Position numbers and translations under genes: made by a program. A DNA stretch of 64,000 nt, from contig NZ_QUMD01000002.1 in assembly GCF_003481985.1 (NCBI RefSeq), forward strand, positions 257,590-321,589. Reading direction: 5' to 3'. This DNA comes from Clostridium sp. OF09-36. GTDB taxonomy: Bacteria > Bacillota > Clostridia > Lachnospirales > Lachnospiraceae. Below, one piece after another: positions 38,001-45,829 of this stretch (the first letter of the stretch is position 1; each line of letters begins with the position of its first letter). The notes below the pieces were generated by a model. It had not been told where the DNA came from. It saw nothing but the letters and a program-made list of their open reading frames with translations, and did not search any database.

Positions 38001-38440
38001 GCGATGGAGCTGGCGGTTGCCATAAGAGCCGCGGAGAACGGAGCGGAGAAGCCGCCCTGCTCGATCATAGCCGGGATCAGCACGGCGCCCAGTGCAGCCA
38101 CGGTTGCCGGGCCAGAACCGGAGATCGCACCGAAGAAGCAGGCTACGATAACGCACACGATCGCGATACCACCTCTTCTGTGTCCGACACAGGTATTCAC
38201 GAATTTGATCAGACGTTTGGAAATGCCTGCCTTCGCCATAATGTTACCGGACAGTACAAAGAACGGAATGGCAAGCAGCAAAAACTTGCTGATGCCGGAA
38301 TACATGTTGGTTGCAACGATCGTTAAGGATGTCCCGGAATACAGGATTGCACACACGGAGGAAAGTCCGAGGCAGATTCCGATCGGGATACCCATGATCA
38401 GGAAAATGAAAAATGAGATAAACAGTACCGCACTAATCAT
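35096..38440 (-). CDS. TRAP transporter large permease (DctM) fused to two tandem DctP solute-binding domains
   Basis: A 1114-residue protein. Residues 1-430 are a DctM permease (start MISAVLFISFFIFLIMGIPI; GAISGSGPATVAALGAVLIP; TPPVGVNLF). After a Ser/Asp-rich linker (about 430-465) come two DctP-type binding domains at about 466-795 and 798-1114, close to 90% alike by eye and offset by exactly 996 bases. Both keep the conserved Arg expected to bind the substrate carboxylate (LKVRVAGSNLL, LKIRVAGSNLL). There is no break in frame, so this is a real three-part fusion. The domains lie outside the cell, tethered to the permease instead of being separate lipoproteins. The start overlaps the DctQ stop by four bases (ATGA). 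A C4-dicarboxylate or sugar-acid substrate is likely. Confidence 0.93.
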   Translation of the reverse strand: MISAVLFISFFIFLIMGIPIGICLGLSSVCAILYSGTSLTIVATNMYSGISKFLLLAIPFFVLSGNIMAKAGISKRLIKFVNTCVGHRRGGIAIVCVIVACFFGAISGSGPATVAALGAVLIPAMIEQGGFSAPFSAALMATASSIAIVIPPSIAFVVYASITGVSIADMFTAGIVPGILMGVALVIVVMIEARKNNIQSSQKRASGKERWEAFKDAFWGLLMPVIILGGIYGGIFTPTEAAAVSVVYGLFVGIFIYKEVTFKDLRGLLVESGKTTGGIMLIVASASLFSFVCTKFGIAQAASDLLGSIAHNQFTFLLIVNVIFLIAGCFIDANSAMYIFIPIMLPVCKALGYDVVAFGIVATVNLAIGQVTPPVGVNLFVAISVKLKKGMEVDIPKISRAVMPMIGASVIVLLLITYVPVVSTFLPKALAGDSYSGAVTASADSDQSTAVDGGSADFDTIGDYSDLDWKEQTWNFTCSTTETSTWAEGGRKFGELMEKATGGKIKVNVYAADQLTNGNQSEGIQALMNGDPVQISMHSNLIYSAFDPRFNVVSLPYLFSSVEEADAMLDGRAGDMLKDILAEYDLHCMGIAENGFRQLTNSVREIRSVDDMKNLKVRVAGSNLLMECYKRWGADATNMNWSETYTALQQKTVDGQENPLPAIDAASVQEVQPYCSLWNANYDCLFFCINQKIYDALTPEQQAVVDEAGQKAVDYERYINRAGDEEIMDRWQNTNGVTITKYEDMDVDSFKNAVSGVAEWYQKELENQGYKDAADLIAVFTEKSDSSIGADSVEDHSNLGWKEQTWNFTCSTTETSTWAEGGRKFGELVEKATGGKIKVNVYAADQLTNGNQSEGIQALIDGDPVQISMHSNLIYSAFDPRFNVVSLPYLFDSVEDADAMLDGEAGEMLKDILSEYGLHCMGIAENGFRELTNSVREIKSVDDMKNLKIRVAGSNLLMECYKRWGADATNMNWSETYTALQQKTVEGQENPLPAIDAASVQEVQPYCSLWNANYDCLFFCINQEIYDKLTPEQQAVIDECGALATRYEREINRAGDEEIMSRWSSKNGVTITPYADLDIDSFKNAVDGIDDWFISELKAQNYDDAEALVAAFRK

Positions 38441-38928
38441 TTGTCATCGCCCTCCTTTCCACAGCTGTCCAGATAAAATTCGATAAAATGCAGGATCATG
38501 CAAGCTGCGCCGATCGGCACGAAGGACCAGAAGATCCACTCCGGCCAGTTCAGCACGAACGTGCGCTTGCCGTTCTGCATCTGGGTGATGACCTTATCCA
38601 GACCATACTTGAATAAAACTGCGGTGAAGGCTACAGAAAGGATCGTGCTTAGAAGCAGAAATCCCTTTCTTGCCTGTGCCGGAAGACGGTCAGTCAGAAG
38701 TGTTAAATTGACCAGTTCGCCGTCACGGCATGCCAGTGCTGCTGCAAGCAGCGTGATCAGTACAAAAACTGCAACAACCAGTTCCTCGGTAAAAGACCAG
38801 GACTGATGAATGACTTTTCGTGAAAATACGTTTCCCACGGTCAGAACCAGGATCAGCACAGTTGCGATTTCCAGCACCAGCTTTTCCAGTCCTGCGAGGG
38901 CATTCATGAGTTTTTTGTAGGTTTTCAT
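38437..38928 (-). CDS. dctQ: TRAP transporter small permease (DctQ)
   Basis: A 163-residue protein with four membrane helices (EIATVLILVLTVGNVFSRKV, LVVAVFVLITLLAAALACRDGE, GFLLLSTILSVAFTAVLF, WSFVPIGAACMILHFIEFYL), the standard DctQ layout. The start at 38928 is chosen because it follows AAAAGGTAT and a longer start would begin in an unrelated frame. It is coupled to the DctM fusion gene. Together they form a complete TRAP system with no separate dctP. Confidence 0.93.
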   Translation of the reverse strand: MKTYKKLMNALAGLEKLVLEIATVLILVLTVGNVFSRKVIHQSWSFTEELVVAVFVLITLLAAALACRDGELVNLTLLTDRLPAQARKGFLLLSTILSVAFTAVLFKYGLDKVITQMQNGKRTFVLNWPEWIFWSFVPIGAACMILHFIEFYLDSCGKEGDDK

Positions 38929-39045
38929 ATACCTTTTAACCCCTTTCCCTTGTGATAAATGGTAACTGCCCTGCATATAGCACAGACACAGTTACGATAC
39001 CTGTTTTGATACTACCTGTTTTGTTTTGGAATTTTTGGCATACAA

Positions 39046-39190
39046 AGAACCTGCTGTCGGCAGACACCCTATGTATTAAGAGTTTTGGTAACTGTTCCGT
39101 ATAGAGCTTCCCAGTTACAGATTTTGATTTTCAGACACCAAATGCATAAGACCTGCTGTCGGCAGTCGCCCCATACATCCAGAAATCAGA
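39046..39190. repeat. Direct repeat with CTGCTGTCGGCAG core, two copies
   Basis: AACCTGCTGTCGGCAGACACC (near 39050) and GACCTGCTGTCGGCAGTCGCC (near 39151) are about 100 bases apart in the 5' leader of the TRAP operon. GTAACTG/CAGTTAC inverted arms lie between them (about 39089-39117). Confidence 0.55.
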
Positions 39191-39235
39191 TCACCCTCAG
39201 ACACGCAATGTGCATGCTCTGAGTTTATAGATGAA

Positions 39236-39399
39236 AAAAGGCCCATCCCATTCAGGGACGGACCTTCATCTCTCGTTTGAAACCACCCTGTCTCAAGTAA
39301 GAAACAGATACAAACACGTGTACCGGTATCTTTCATTATTACTTTTTCTCAGTAAAGTATTAACGAAACAATGATACACTATTTTGATGATATCGTCAA
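39236..39399 (-). promoter_or_regulatory. Promoter and terminator-bearing leader of the TRAP operon, possibly T-box-like
   Basis: On the minus strand: promoter TTGACG-17-TATCAT (39371-39399), then hairpins CTGTTTC/GAGACAG and a 12-bp terminator stem AAGGTCCGTCCC/GGGATGGGCCTT followed by six T. The sequence AGGGTGG, the core of the T-box antiterminator, lies about 30 bases before the terminator, whose 5' arm holds CGTCCCT, the usual partner. The leader is much shorter than a classical T-box and the antiterminator pairing is not canonical. Confidence 0.45.
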
Positions 39400-39472
39400 T
39401 TCTAAATTTTCCATAAACTTTATAAAAGTTTCATTGCTGTGAACGGCAGCCAGATTTCTGAGCACCTGGGAT

Positions 39473-40492
39473 TTAGTTAAATCCAAAGAATTTCTGGCTG
39501 ATCTTGTAACCGGCAATGGATACGGTCCGGCCGCTCTGTCCCGGCAAATTCATGCTCTGTCCCAAGAAGCCCCAGCGCAGGCGCATGTAAAGGGCAATAT
39601 CCTGCTCCTTTAAATCCTTCCAGAGCTGCTTTTTCTTCGCCATATTTTCATCGGTTCCGGACTTAATGGCAAGAATGGAGCAGATTGTCATCATGATTTC
39701 AAGGTAGCGTACCATATAATGACGCAGCTTGTAATTTGTGATTTTCGCGTCGTGGTAATAGCCTAACATCAGACGGGTTACCAAAAGCTGCTGGTCGATG
39801 CGGCCGATCATGACCTGCTCGTTGACCGACTGGTCCTGTCTTCCGATGAAATACCGGTAAAAGTTTACATCCAGATAGTAGAAGGTCTTTACATACGGAA
39901 GCGGCTGGAATACGAAAATGTTATCGACATAGAACGTGTGCTTCGGCAGCTCCAGACCGCACTCTTTTAACATCTGCGTGCGGTAAATGACCGAATGCAT
40001 CAGTATATACTGTCCCAGCATAAATACCTTTACATCTTTCCAGGTGCATAACTGGCGCTTCGGGAGCGCCGTGCGGTACTGCATGACCCGTTTATGCTTT
40101 GCGCCCTGCTTCTCATAGACAAAGTTGGTGATGAGCATATCCAGGGTCTGGTTACCCATAACAAAGTTTCGCAGCGTCTGCAATACTTCTTTGTATGCTT
40201 CCTCATTGACCCAGTCATCGCTGTCTACCACTTTAAAGTAGACACCGGTTGCTGCCCTAAGACCGGCATTGACTGCCTCACCGTGGCCGCCATTCTCCTG
40301 ATGGATGGCCTTGCAGATGCCCGGATAACGCGCCTCGTACTCGTCCGCGATCTGGGCGGTATTGTCCTTTGTGGAGCCATCATCCACGATCAGGATCTCT
40401 ACTTCGTCTCCGCCCGGTAGCAAAGACTCGATACAGTTTCTCATATAGCCTTCAGAATTATAACAAGGAATTGCTATCGATAATAATTTCAT
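39473..40492 (-). CDS. Family 2 glycosyltransferase
   Basis: A 339-residue GT2 enzyme: nucleotide-sugar site LSIAIPCYNSEGYMRNCIESL, EILIVDDGSTKDNT, and the metal-binding DxD in FKVVDSDDWVNEEAY. The C-terminal half has helical segments but no clear membrane anchor. It transfers a sugar to a polysaccharide, lipid or protein acceptor, which is unknown. The start overlaps the stop of the upstream CPBP protease gene by four bases, so the two form an operon. Confidence 0.9.
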   Translation of the reverse strand: MKLLSIAIPCYNSEGYMRNCIESLLPGGDEVEILIVDDGSTKDNTAQIADEYEARYPGICKAIHQENGGHGEAVNAGLRAATGVYFKVVDSDDWVNEEAYKEVLQTLRNFVMGNQTLDMLITNFVYEKQGAKHKRVMQYRTALPKRQLCTWKDVKVFMLGQYILMHSVIYRTQMLKECGLELPKHTFYVDNIFVFQPLPYVKTFYYLDVNFYRYFIGRQDQSVNEQVMIGRIDQQLLVTRLMLGYYHDAKITNYKLRHYMVRYLEIMMTICSILAIKSGTDENMAKKKQLWKDLKEQDIALYMRLRWGFLGQSMNLPGQSGRTVSIAGYKISQKFFGFN

Positions 40493-41442
40493 GCTTTCTC
40501 AAAAACCTCCTTGGTTTTATATAACGATACCAATGTCACCAAAAGACCTGCTGCTGACAAGATCACCGCCGTTTGCGGCTGCAGGGCCATCGGCGCTCCA
40601 TAAGAAAACTCAGCCGGCATCGACGGGATTTCCGACCTGTGGCTGATAAAATCCGCAATTACCGGGATCGCCGCTGCTGTAGCATTCGCTGCTGCATGGC
40701 ATAAGACCGCGGGAGCTAACCGGCCACTCCAGACAGTCACCAGCTCCAGGCACAAGCCAGTCAGAAACGCATACAGGCCCTGACTGAGATTTCCATGATA
40801 CAGTCCAAACAGGAGTGCCCCAAAAATCACTGCCGCAGCGGTTCTCATATGTCTTCGCAGCTCCTTATGGATAAAACCGCGAAATATGAGTTCCTCTGTC
40901 AGAGGCGTTAACACAACCGTCACCAGAAACCGGAGTGCACCTGGTGTTTGGTAAATGGCTTCCTGCACATGGCTCCAGCCTTCTGATGGTGGCAGGAAAA
41001 CCTGCAGCACCATATTCAGGCACAGGCAAGACCCAATTCCGGCCAGCACAGAAAAAAAACAGCCTGCCAGAAGGCGATGGTTCCTGCACGGCCTTGCTTT
41101 TGCTATTTCCGGCACAGTTGTCTTCGTTCGTGTTGCAGTTGTTTTCTTCGCGTTTTTTTCTTCTGTTCCTTGCCCAATAAGCTGCATTTTTTCCAGAGCG
41201 CGGTAAACTGCAAACAAAAACGGGAAGGCCAGAGCTGCCCCTGCACCGGTCACAAACAGGGCATTGCCGCTGCCTGCCAGAAGGGAATGTGAGCTCCCAG
41301 TTCCGGTATGCCCTGCAAACAAAGAACATCCTGCTGCGGCTGCCTCCGTACACAGTTCATAAAAGACAAGCGGTCCGAACAGCATGCACGCCGCCCGGAA
41401 CGCTTCATGTTTCAATCGTTTCTTCCGTGTTTTCTTATACAT
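40489..41442 (-). CDS. CPBP-family intramembrane metalloprotease
   Basis: About eight membrane helices with the Abi/CPBP motifs: TEELIFRGFI (EExxxR), FGLYHGNLSQ (FxxxH) and LCHAAANATAAA (HxxxN/B). A lysine-rich cytoplasmic loop (EEKNAKKTTATRTKT) divides the protein. Relatives process prenylated or bacteriocin-like peptides or handle membrane protein quality; the role here is unknown. It is the first gene of the pair with the glycosyltransferase. Confidence 0.88.
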   Translation of the reverse strand: MYKKTRKKRLKHEAFRAACMLFGPLVFYELCTEAAAAGCSLFAGHTGTGSSHSLLAGSGNALFVTGAGAALAFPFLFAVYRALEKMQLIGQGTEEKNAKKTTATRTKTTVPEIAKARPCRNHRLLAGCFFSVLAGIGSCLCLNMVLQVFLPPSEGWSHVQEAIYQTPGALRFLVTVVLTPLTEELIFRGFIHKELRRHMRTAAAVIFGALLFGLYHGNLSQGLYAFLTGLCLELVTVWSGRLAPAVLCHAAANATAAAIPVIADFISHRSEIPSMPAEFSYGAPMALQPQTAVILSAAGLLVTLVSLYKTKEVFEKA

Positions 41443-41470
41443 TTTATTGACTTCTTAACAACGCCATTCT

Positions 41471-41503
41471 TTGTTGCTGTTTACGCGTTGCGCAAACAAT
41501 AAC
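41471..41503. repeat. Short dispersed palindrome (family A), copy 3
   Basis: TTGTTGCTGTTTACGCG followed by TTGCGCAAACAATAAC, between the CPBP gene and carbamate kinase. Same core as at 21, 18745 and 63273. Confidence 0.55.
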
Positions 41504-41613
41504 CATTCTTTTCTATAACTATTTCACTATACCACAAACCAGTTGCAATTTTCAAGCAGAAACACTATAATGAACCCAAATAGAAAAATTACATACAGAA
41601 AGGGTTCGATCAT

Positions 41614-42551
41614 ATGGCAAAGAAAAGAATTGTTATGGCGCTTGGCCACGACGCTCTTGGTACCAATCTCCCGGAGCAGAAAAAAGCAGTGGCTTCCACA
41701 GCAAAATTAATTGCGAATTTCATCCAGAATGGCTGGCAGGTTGCCGTCGTTCACAGTAACGCACCGCAGGTAGGCATGATCCACACAGCTATGAATGAGC
41801 TTTGTTTCCATCACGATGGAGAGGGCTACACTCCGGCTCCTATGTCTGTCTGCTCTGCCATGAGCCAGGGCTACATCGGATATGACCTTCAGAACGGCAT
41901 CCGTTCTGCCCTCTTAAAGCGCGGTATTTACAAGCCGGTATCTACCGTCCTCACCCAGGTTGTGGTCGACCCTTACGATGAATCCTTCTACAACCCAGTC
42001 AAGAAGGTTGGCCGTTACATGACCAGGGAAGAGGCTGATGCAGAGGAAGCAAAGGGAAACTATGTCACAGAGGTGGACGGCAAGGGCTGGCAGCGTATCG
42101 TATCTGCCCCGAAGCCGGTCGGAATTGTCGAGATCGATACCATCCGCACCCTGATGGACGCTGACCAGATCGTTATCTCCTGCGGCGGCGGCGGTATTCC
42201 GGTCCTCGAGCAGGGCAGCGAGCTGCGCGGTGCCAGTGCAGTGATTGAAAAAGACTCCGTCAGCGGTCTTCTCGCAAAAGAGATCGATGCCGATGTTCTT
42301 ATGATCCTCACCGATGTCGACCAGGTATCCTTAAACTACGGTAAGGCTGATGAGAATCCTCTTTCCCATATGACTGTGGAGGAAGCTGAAAAATACGCAG
42401 CAGAGGCCAGTTCGGCGTCTCCTCCATGCTTCCTAAGATTGACGCAGCCATCTCCTTCATCTGTGCCGGAAAGGGCCGCAGCGCCATCATCACCAGCATG
42501 GCAAAAGCTGAGGAAGCTGTAAACGGAAAGGCTGGCACCACGATCGAGTAA
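41614..42551 (+). CDS. arcC: Carbamate kinase (one frameshift near the end)
   Basis: An amino-acid-kinase fold enzyme that makes ATP from carbamoyl phosphate. Visible are MALGHDALGTNLPEQ at the N-terminus (the ALGGNAL loop in a clostridial variant), HSNAPQVG, VISCGGGGIPV and MILTDVDQV. Adding one G near 42408 (GCAGAGGCCAG) restores QFGVSSMLPKIDAAI and the normal end at 42551; otherwise the tail is nonsense to 42522. It stands alone, without arcA or arcB, so it may serve purine or allantoin fermentation rather than arginine deimination. AGAAAGGG ribosome site. Confidence 0.9.
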
Positions 42552-42566
42552 AGGATTTTACCGCAT

Positions 42567-42608
42567 AAAAATGGAGCTTTGCAACATGAATTGCAAAGCT
42601 CCATTTTT
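42567..42608 (+). terminator. Rho-independent terminator after arcC
   Basis: Perfect 18-bp stem AAAAATGGAGCTTTGCAA around CATGAA, ending in TTTTT. Confidence 0.9.
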
Positions 42609-42728
42609 ATGCCTCATAGATCTTACAGCTGCTTCGCTGCACACTCGCACTGGATATACTGCTCCGTTGTATCATGCAGTATGGTAAACTCTTCTTCTTT
42701 TCCACTTATGAATGCCGAAGCACGTCAG

Positions 42729-43679
42729 TTACCCAAACTGTACTACATCCTTGATCGGCTCTGCCGGCACTACCTCCTCGGCGTAAAGCACCGGTCCTTC
42801 CCCGTTATAATCCTGCCAGTATTCGATCTCAACCCGGGCACGTACCGTTACCCACTGTCTGGTTTCTAAGTTTCTGGCCTCTTTAGACTTGCAGATATAG
42901 CCAAGGAATGTCATATCCTCCGCACAGCAGGTCATTGCCATACGTCCCGGAACAAAATAGTTTTTCGGGAAGTTAGAAGACTTCATGACCATCGCCGTAA
43001 ACTCTACCACCTTGCCCTTATAGCGCTCCGGTTTGTCCATGCAGTCAATATACCAGATGCCATAAGCCTCCGGACTGATCTTGATCACATCTGCCTTCAT
43101 ATCGTATGGAAGATCTTCCTCGGAGATCTCGTCGATCTCACCATTTTCATCCTCAAACACAATATCACACTTGGTATTCATGGATTTGAGCATACGTTTA
43201 TAGCGGTCCAGATCCTCGATTCCGTCGCAGCGGTTGCAGATGATAAGCTCAGAATTCTTTACCATGGAATTTAACAGTGACTTCATATTCTTAACATAGA
43301 GCTCGAAGGTCGACATGTCAATGATGGTAATCTGCTGGTAGATGGTCCAGTCCTTTGGAAGCTTGAGGTCATCCTGGTTCCACATACCATTCCACTCGAT
43401 CAGGACACGTTCCGGCTGGTGCAAAAGCTCCAGCTCAGTTAAGCGGTCCGGTGTGATCTCCTCCAGACTGTCTACATATACGACAGAGGTTTTGGTGTCT
43501 GCAAGCAGCGCATCGTCATACTCTGTATCGCCTTCCTCACACACGATCAGGAGGGTCTTTCCGTCTGTACGGAAATAATCCTGTTCCATGGTAAAGGACA
43601 AAAATTCGGTTTTTCCGGCCTCCAGAAAGCCGTTGATCAAAAATACCGGCGTTACTTCATCGTCAATCATTGGTCCCAT
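42729..43679 (-). CDS. G3E-family GTPase with C-terminal DUF1980/TIGR03943-like domain
   Basis: About 316 residues. N-terminal COG0523/CobW-like GTPase: P-loop INGFLEAGKTEFL, GDTEYDD in place of the usual ENE motif, and the base site IICNRCDGIED. The CxCC metal motif of the subfamily is not seen. From about 215 on (YIDCMDKPERYKGKVVEF, VPGRMAMTCCAEDMTFLGY) it resembles the DUF1980 domain found with metal permeases. It follows the His-rich G3E GTPase on the same strand and probably works in the same metal pathway. Confidence 0.8.
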   Translation of the reverse strand: MGPMIDDEVTPVFLINGFLEAGKTEFLSFTMEQDYFRTDGKTLLIVCEEGDTEYDDALLADTKTSVVYVDSLEEITPDRLTELELLHQPERVLIEWNGMWNQDDLKLPKDWTIYQQITIIDMSTFELYVKNMKSLLNSMVKNSELIICNRCDGIEDLDRYKRMLKSMNTKCDIVFEDENGEIDEISEEDLPYDMKADVIKISPEAYGIWYIDCMDKPERYKGKVVEFTAMVMKSSNFPKNYFVPGRMAMTCCAEDMTFLGYICKSKEARNLETRQWVTVRARVEIEYWQDYNGEGPVLYAEEVVPAEPIKDVVQFG

Positions 43680-43824
43680 AGTTTGTACCTGTCCTTTTTT
43701 CTTTTTAAGAAAGCGCTGATGCATTCAGCGCCTTCCTATGGTCTGTCCGGGCAAAATCTGCTGCCACAACTGTGCGGTACGGAATTTCTAATTCAGAAAA
43801 TCCATACCCGTATGCAGCAGGCAG

Positions 43825-45009
43825 TTAGTTTCTACCGAACGCTTTCTTCAATTCGTCTTCCTTTAAGTTTGCGCCGATGACACATACCTTACCGGTGTAA
43901 TCCGGTGCTCCGGTGCGGATCTCATACTGCTCCGGAACCATATCAAAGTAGTACCACTCGCCTTCCTTCTCACTCGGAAGCATGCCTTTTGCACGGAGAA
44001 CATCGCCGTATTCGTTACCGTAAGCCAGCTCCTCCAAAATTGCAGTCAGAGTCTCCTTGCTGCAGGCATCGATGGTCTCAAGGCCCCAGCTGCTGAACAC
44101 TTCATCTGCATGATGATGGTGATGGTCGTGGTCATGGCAGCCACAGGTGCACTCCTCATCATGGTCGTGATGATGATGCTCATGCTCGTGGTCATGGTCC
44201 TCGCAGCCGCACTCCTCGTCGTGATCGTGGTGATGGTGCTCATGCTCGTGGTCGTGATCCTCGCAGCCACACTCCTCATCATGGTCGTGATGATGGTGCT
44301 CATGCTCGTGGTCATGATCCTCGCAACCACAGCCGCAGTGCCCGCCATGCTCGTGGTGATGGTGGTGTGCGTGCTCCTCCTTTACCTGGGCCAGCAGTTC
44401 TTCCATCATGGTGTCCGGCTTTTCGATCAGCTCTAAGAGCTGTGCACCGGTCAGCTGGTCGATCGGGGTGGTCACAATGCTTGCATCCTTATTGTGCTCA
44501 CGGAGCAGTTCTACATCGGCTAAGACCTTCTTGGAATCTGCCACATCGGTACGGCTCATAACGATGGTTCCTGCATTCTCGATCTGGTTGTTGAAGAACT
44601 CACCAAAGTTTTTCATATACATTTTGCACTTGGTCGCATCTACGATGGTTACAGCGCTGTTCAGCTTGACATCCAGATTCTTTGCCACGTCGCGCACTGC
44701 GTTCATAACGTCGGAAAGTTTGCCGACACCTGACGGTTCGATGATGACACGCTCTGGTTTATACTTGGTCAGTACTTCCTCCAGAGACTTGCCGAAATCT
44801 CCTACCAGGGAGCAGCAGATACAGCCGGAATTCATCTCACGGATCTCGATGCCGGAATCCTTTAAGAATCCGCCGTCGATACCGATCTGGCCAAACTCGT
44901 TCTCGATCAGGACAACCTGCTCGCCCTTGATTGCTTCCTGTAAAAGCTTCTTAATAAATGTTGTTTTTCCTGCGCCTAAAAAGCCGGAAATGATATCAAT
45001 CTTTGTCAT
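43825..45009 (-). CDS. CobW/G3E-family metallochaperone GTPase with His-rich repeats
   Basis: A 394-residue COG0523 protein: P-loop SGFLGAGKTTFIKK, Walker B region LIENEFGQIG, the metal motif SGCICC, and base site MSRTDVADS. Residues 227-286 are three identical 20-residue units rich in His, Asp, Glu and Cys (CGCEDHDHEHEHHHHDHDEE), followed by a CobW C-terminal domain (300-394). Such proteins use GTP to load zinc, cobalt or other metal into a target; the repeats should store or capture metal. A promoter and possible Fur- or DtxR-type boxes lie upstream. Confidence 0.92.
   Translation of the reverse strand: MTKIDIISGFLGAGKTTFIKKLLQEAIKGEQVVLIENEFGQIGIDGGFLKDSGIEIREMNSGCICCSLVGDFGKSLEEVLTKYKPERVIIEPSGVGKLSDVMNAVRDVAKNLDVKLNSAVTIVDATKCKMYMKNFGEFFNNQIENAGTIVMSRTDVADSKKVLADVELLREHNKDASIVTTPIDQLTGAQLLELIEKPDTMMEELLAQVKEEHAHHHHHEHGGHCGCGCEDHDHEHEHHHHDHDEECGCEDHDHEHEHHHHDHDEECGCEDHDHEHEHHHHDHDEECTCGCHDHDHHHHHADEVFSSWGLETIDACSKETLTAILEELAYGNEYGDVLRAKGMLPSEKEGEWYYFDMVPEQYEIRTGAPDYTGKVCVIGANLKEDELKKAFGRN
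44152..44331 (-). repeat. Three in-frame 60-bp tandem repeats (His-rich units)
   Basis: Each unit encodes the same 20 residues with few synonymous changes. Copy number could vary by slippage. Confidence 0.9.
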
Positions 45010-45064
45010 GATGATCCCTTCTTTTCTTTATGCTCTGCCGGTCTGCCGTCAGCAGCCGTTGTTA

Positions 45065-45135
45065 CTGCTTATGTTAGCACCCGACAACTTATCATTATCG
45101 TTTCCCATTCTGTCACAAAATTCCCAGAATGTCAA
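45065..45135 (-). promoter_or_regulatory. Promoter and putative metal box of the CobW-like gene
   Basis: TTGACA, 17-base spacer, CAGAAT (45107-45135), followed by GATAATGATAA (a Fur half-box) and an imperfect TTAG-type box (GTTAGCACCCGACAAC read on plus, about 45073). Confidence 0.55.
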
Positions 45136-45164
45136 TATGCCGGGCAGGTTAGGCCCGGCATATC
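45136..45164. terminator. Hairpin between the DtxR-type and CobW-like genes
   Basis: ATATGCCGGGC/GCCCGGCATAT around AGGTTAG; GC-rich 11-bp stem without a T-run. Confidence 0.6.
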
Positions 45165-45236
45165 ATGTAGTCACTGGTCACTGTACACAGCAGGAATCTT
45201 CAGAAAAATTTCCGTACAGTACAGCTGTGGCAACCT

Positions 45237-45602
45237 TTATTTTCTTTTTCCCATATAAGCACTGATGCCATCAACCACTTCCTGGTCCAAGATGTGTTCC
45301 ATGCGGCAGGCATTCTCCTCTGCCATTTCCTCAGAAACACCCGTTACCTCCTGCAGGAATGCGGTAAGGAGCAAATGACGTGCATAAATAGACTTTGCCT
45401 TGGCAAGACCTTCTTCGGTAAGCTGAATATCGCCACCCTGCTCCATGGAAATGAAGCCCTGGTCCCGCAAAAGTCCCATGGCCCTGCTGACACTTGGCTT
45501 GCTAAAATTCAGCGCACGTGCCACGTCAATGGAACGCACAACTCCTTTTTTTTCTTTGATCATCAGTATTGTTTCCAGATAGTTTTCCCCTGATTCGTGC
45601 AT
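45237..45602 (-). CDS. DtxR/MntR-family metal-dependent repressor
   Basis: A 121-residue regulator: winged HTH at about 5-62 (ENYLETILMIKEK, RSIDVARALNFSKPSVSRAM) and a metal-binding dimer domain with the ligands His and Glu in ARHLLLTAFLQEV and CRMEHILDQEV. The SH3-like third domain of DtxR is absent, as in MntR. Start at 45602 follows AGGAGG by seven bases. It is the best local candidate to bind the TTAG-N6-CTAA boxes at the feo, fur-like and DUF3793 promoters; iron or manganese is the likely signal. Confidence 0.9.
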   Translation of the reverse strand: MHESGENYLETILMIKEKKGVVRSIDVARALNFSKPSVSRAMGLLRDQGFISMEQGGDIQLTEEGLAKAKSIYARHLLLTAFLQEVTGVSEEMAEENACRMEHILDQEVVDGISAYMGKRK

Positions 45603-45672
45603 ACAACAACCTCCTGTCCCGTCATGGGATATCCGCAGCAGGCCTGACAAACGCCAAAAACGGACTGCGAAT

Positions 45673-45702
45673 ACTATAATCATAAACGATAATCCCATGC
45701 AA
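45673..45702 (-). promoter_or_regulatory. Probable promoter of the DtxR-type gene
   Basis: TTGCAT, 18-base spacer, TATAGT, about 70 bases ahead of the start. Confidence 0.5.
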
Positions 45703-45829
45703 GTCCAGCACTTTTCCAAAGTTGTACGAATTGTTTCTATGAAAAAATTCTCAATACATCTTTCATTTCTGACATTGTTCGAATTATTTTATATAGAAAA
45801 CTTCTTCTCCGGAAAAGCAGCCACCCATT

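Noticed and set aside
42637..42728. Minus-strand stretch reading KEEEFTILHDTTEQYIQCECAA-like residues after the G3E gene
   Set aside because: Looks protein-like but has no start codon; could be the true end of the G3E gene after a frameshift or a gene remnant. Not strong enough to annotate.
44110..44436. Plus-strand frame of Met/Val/Leu repeats over the His-rich units
   Set aside because: Only the reverse reading of the CAT/GAC-type repeats; no gene signals.
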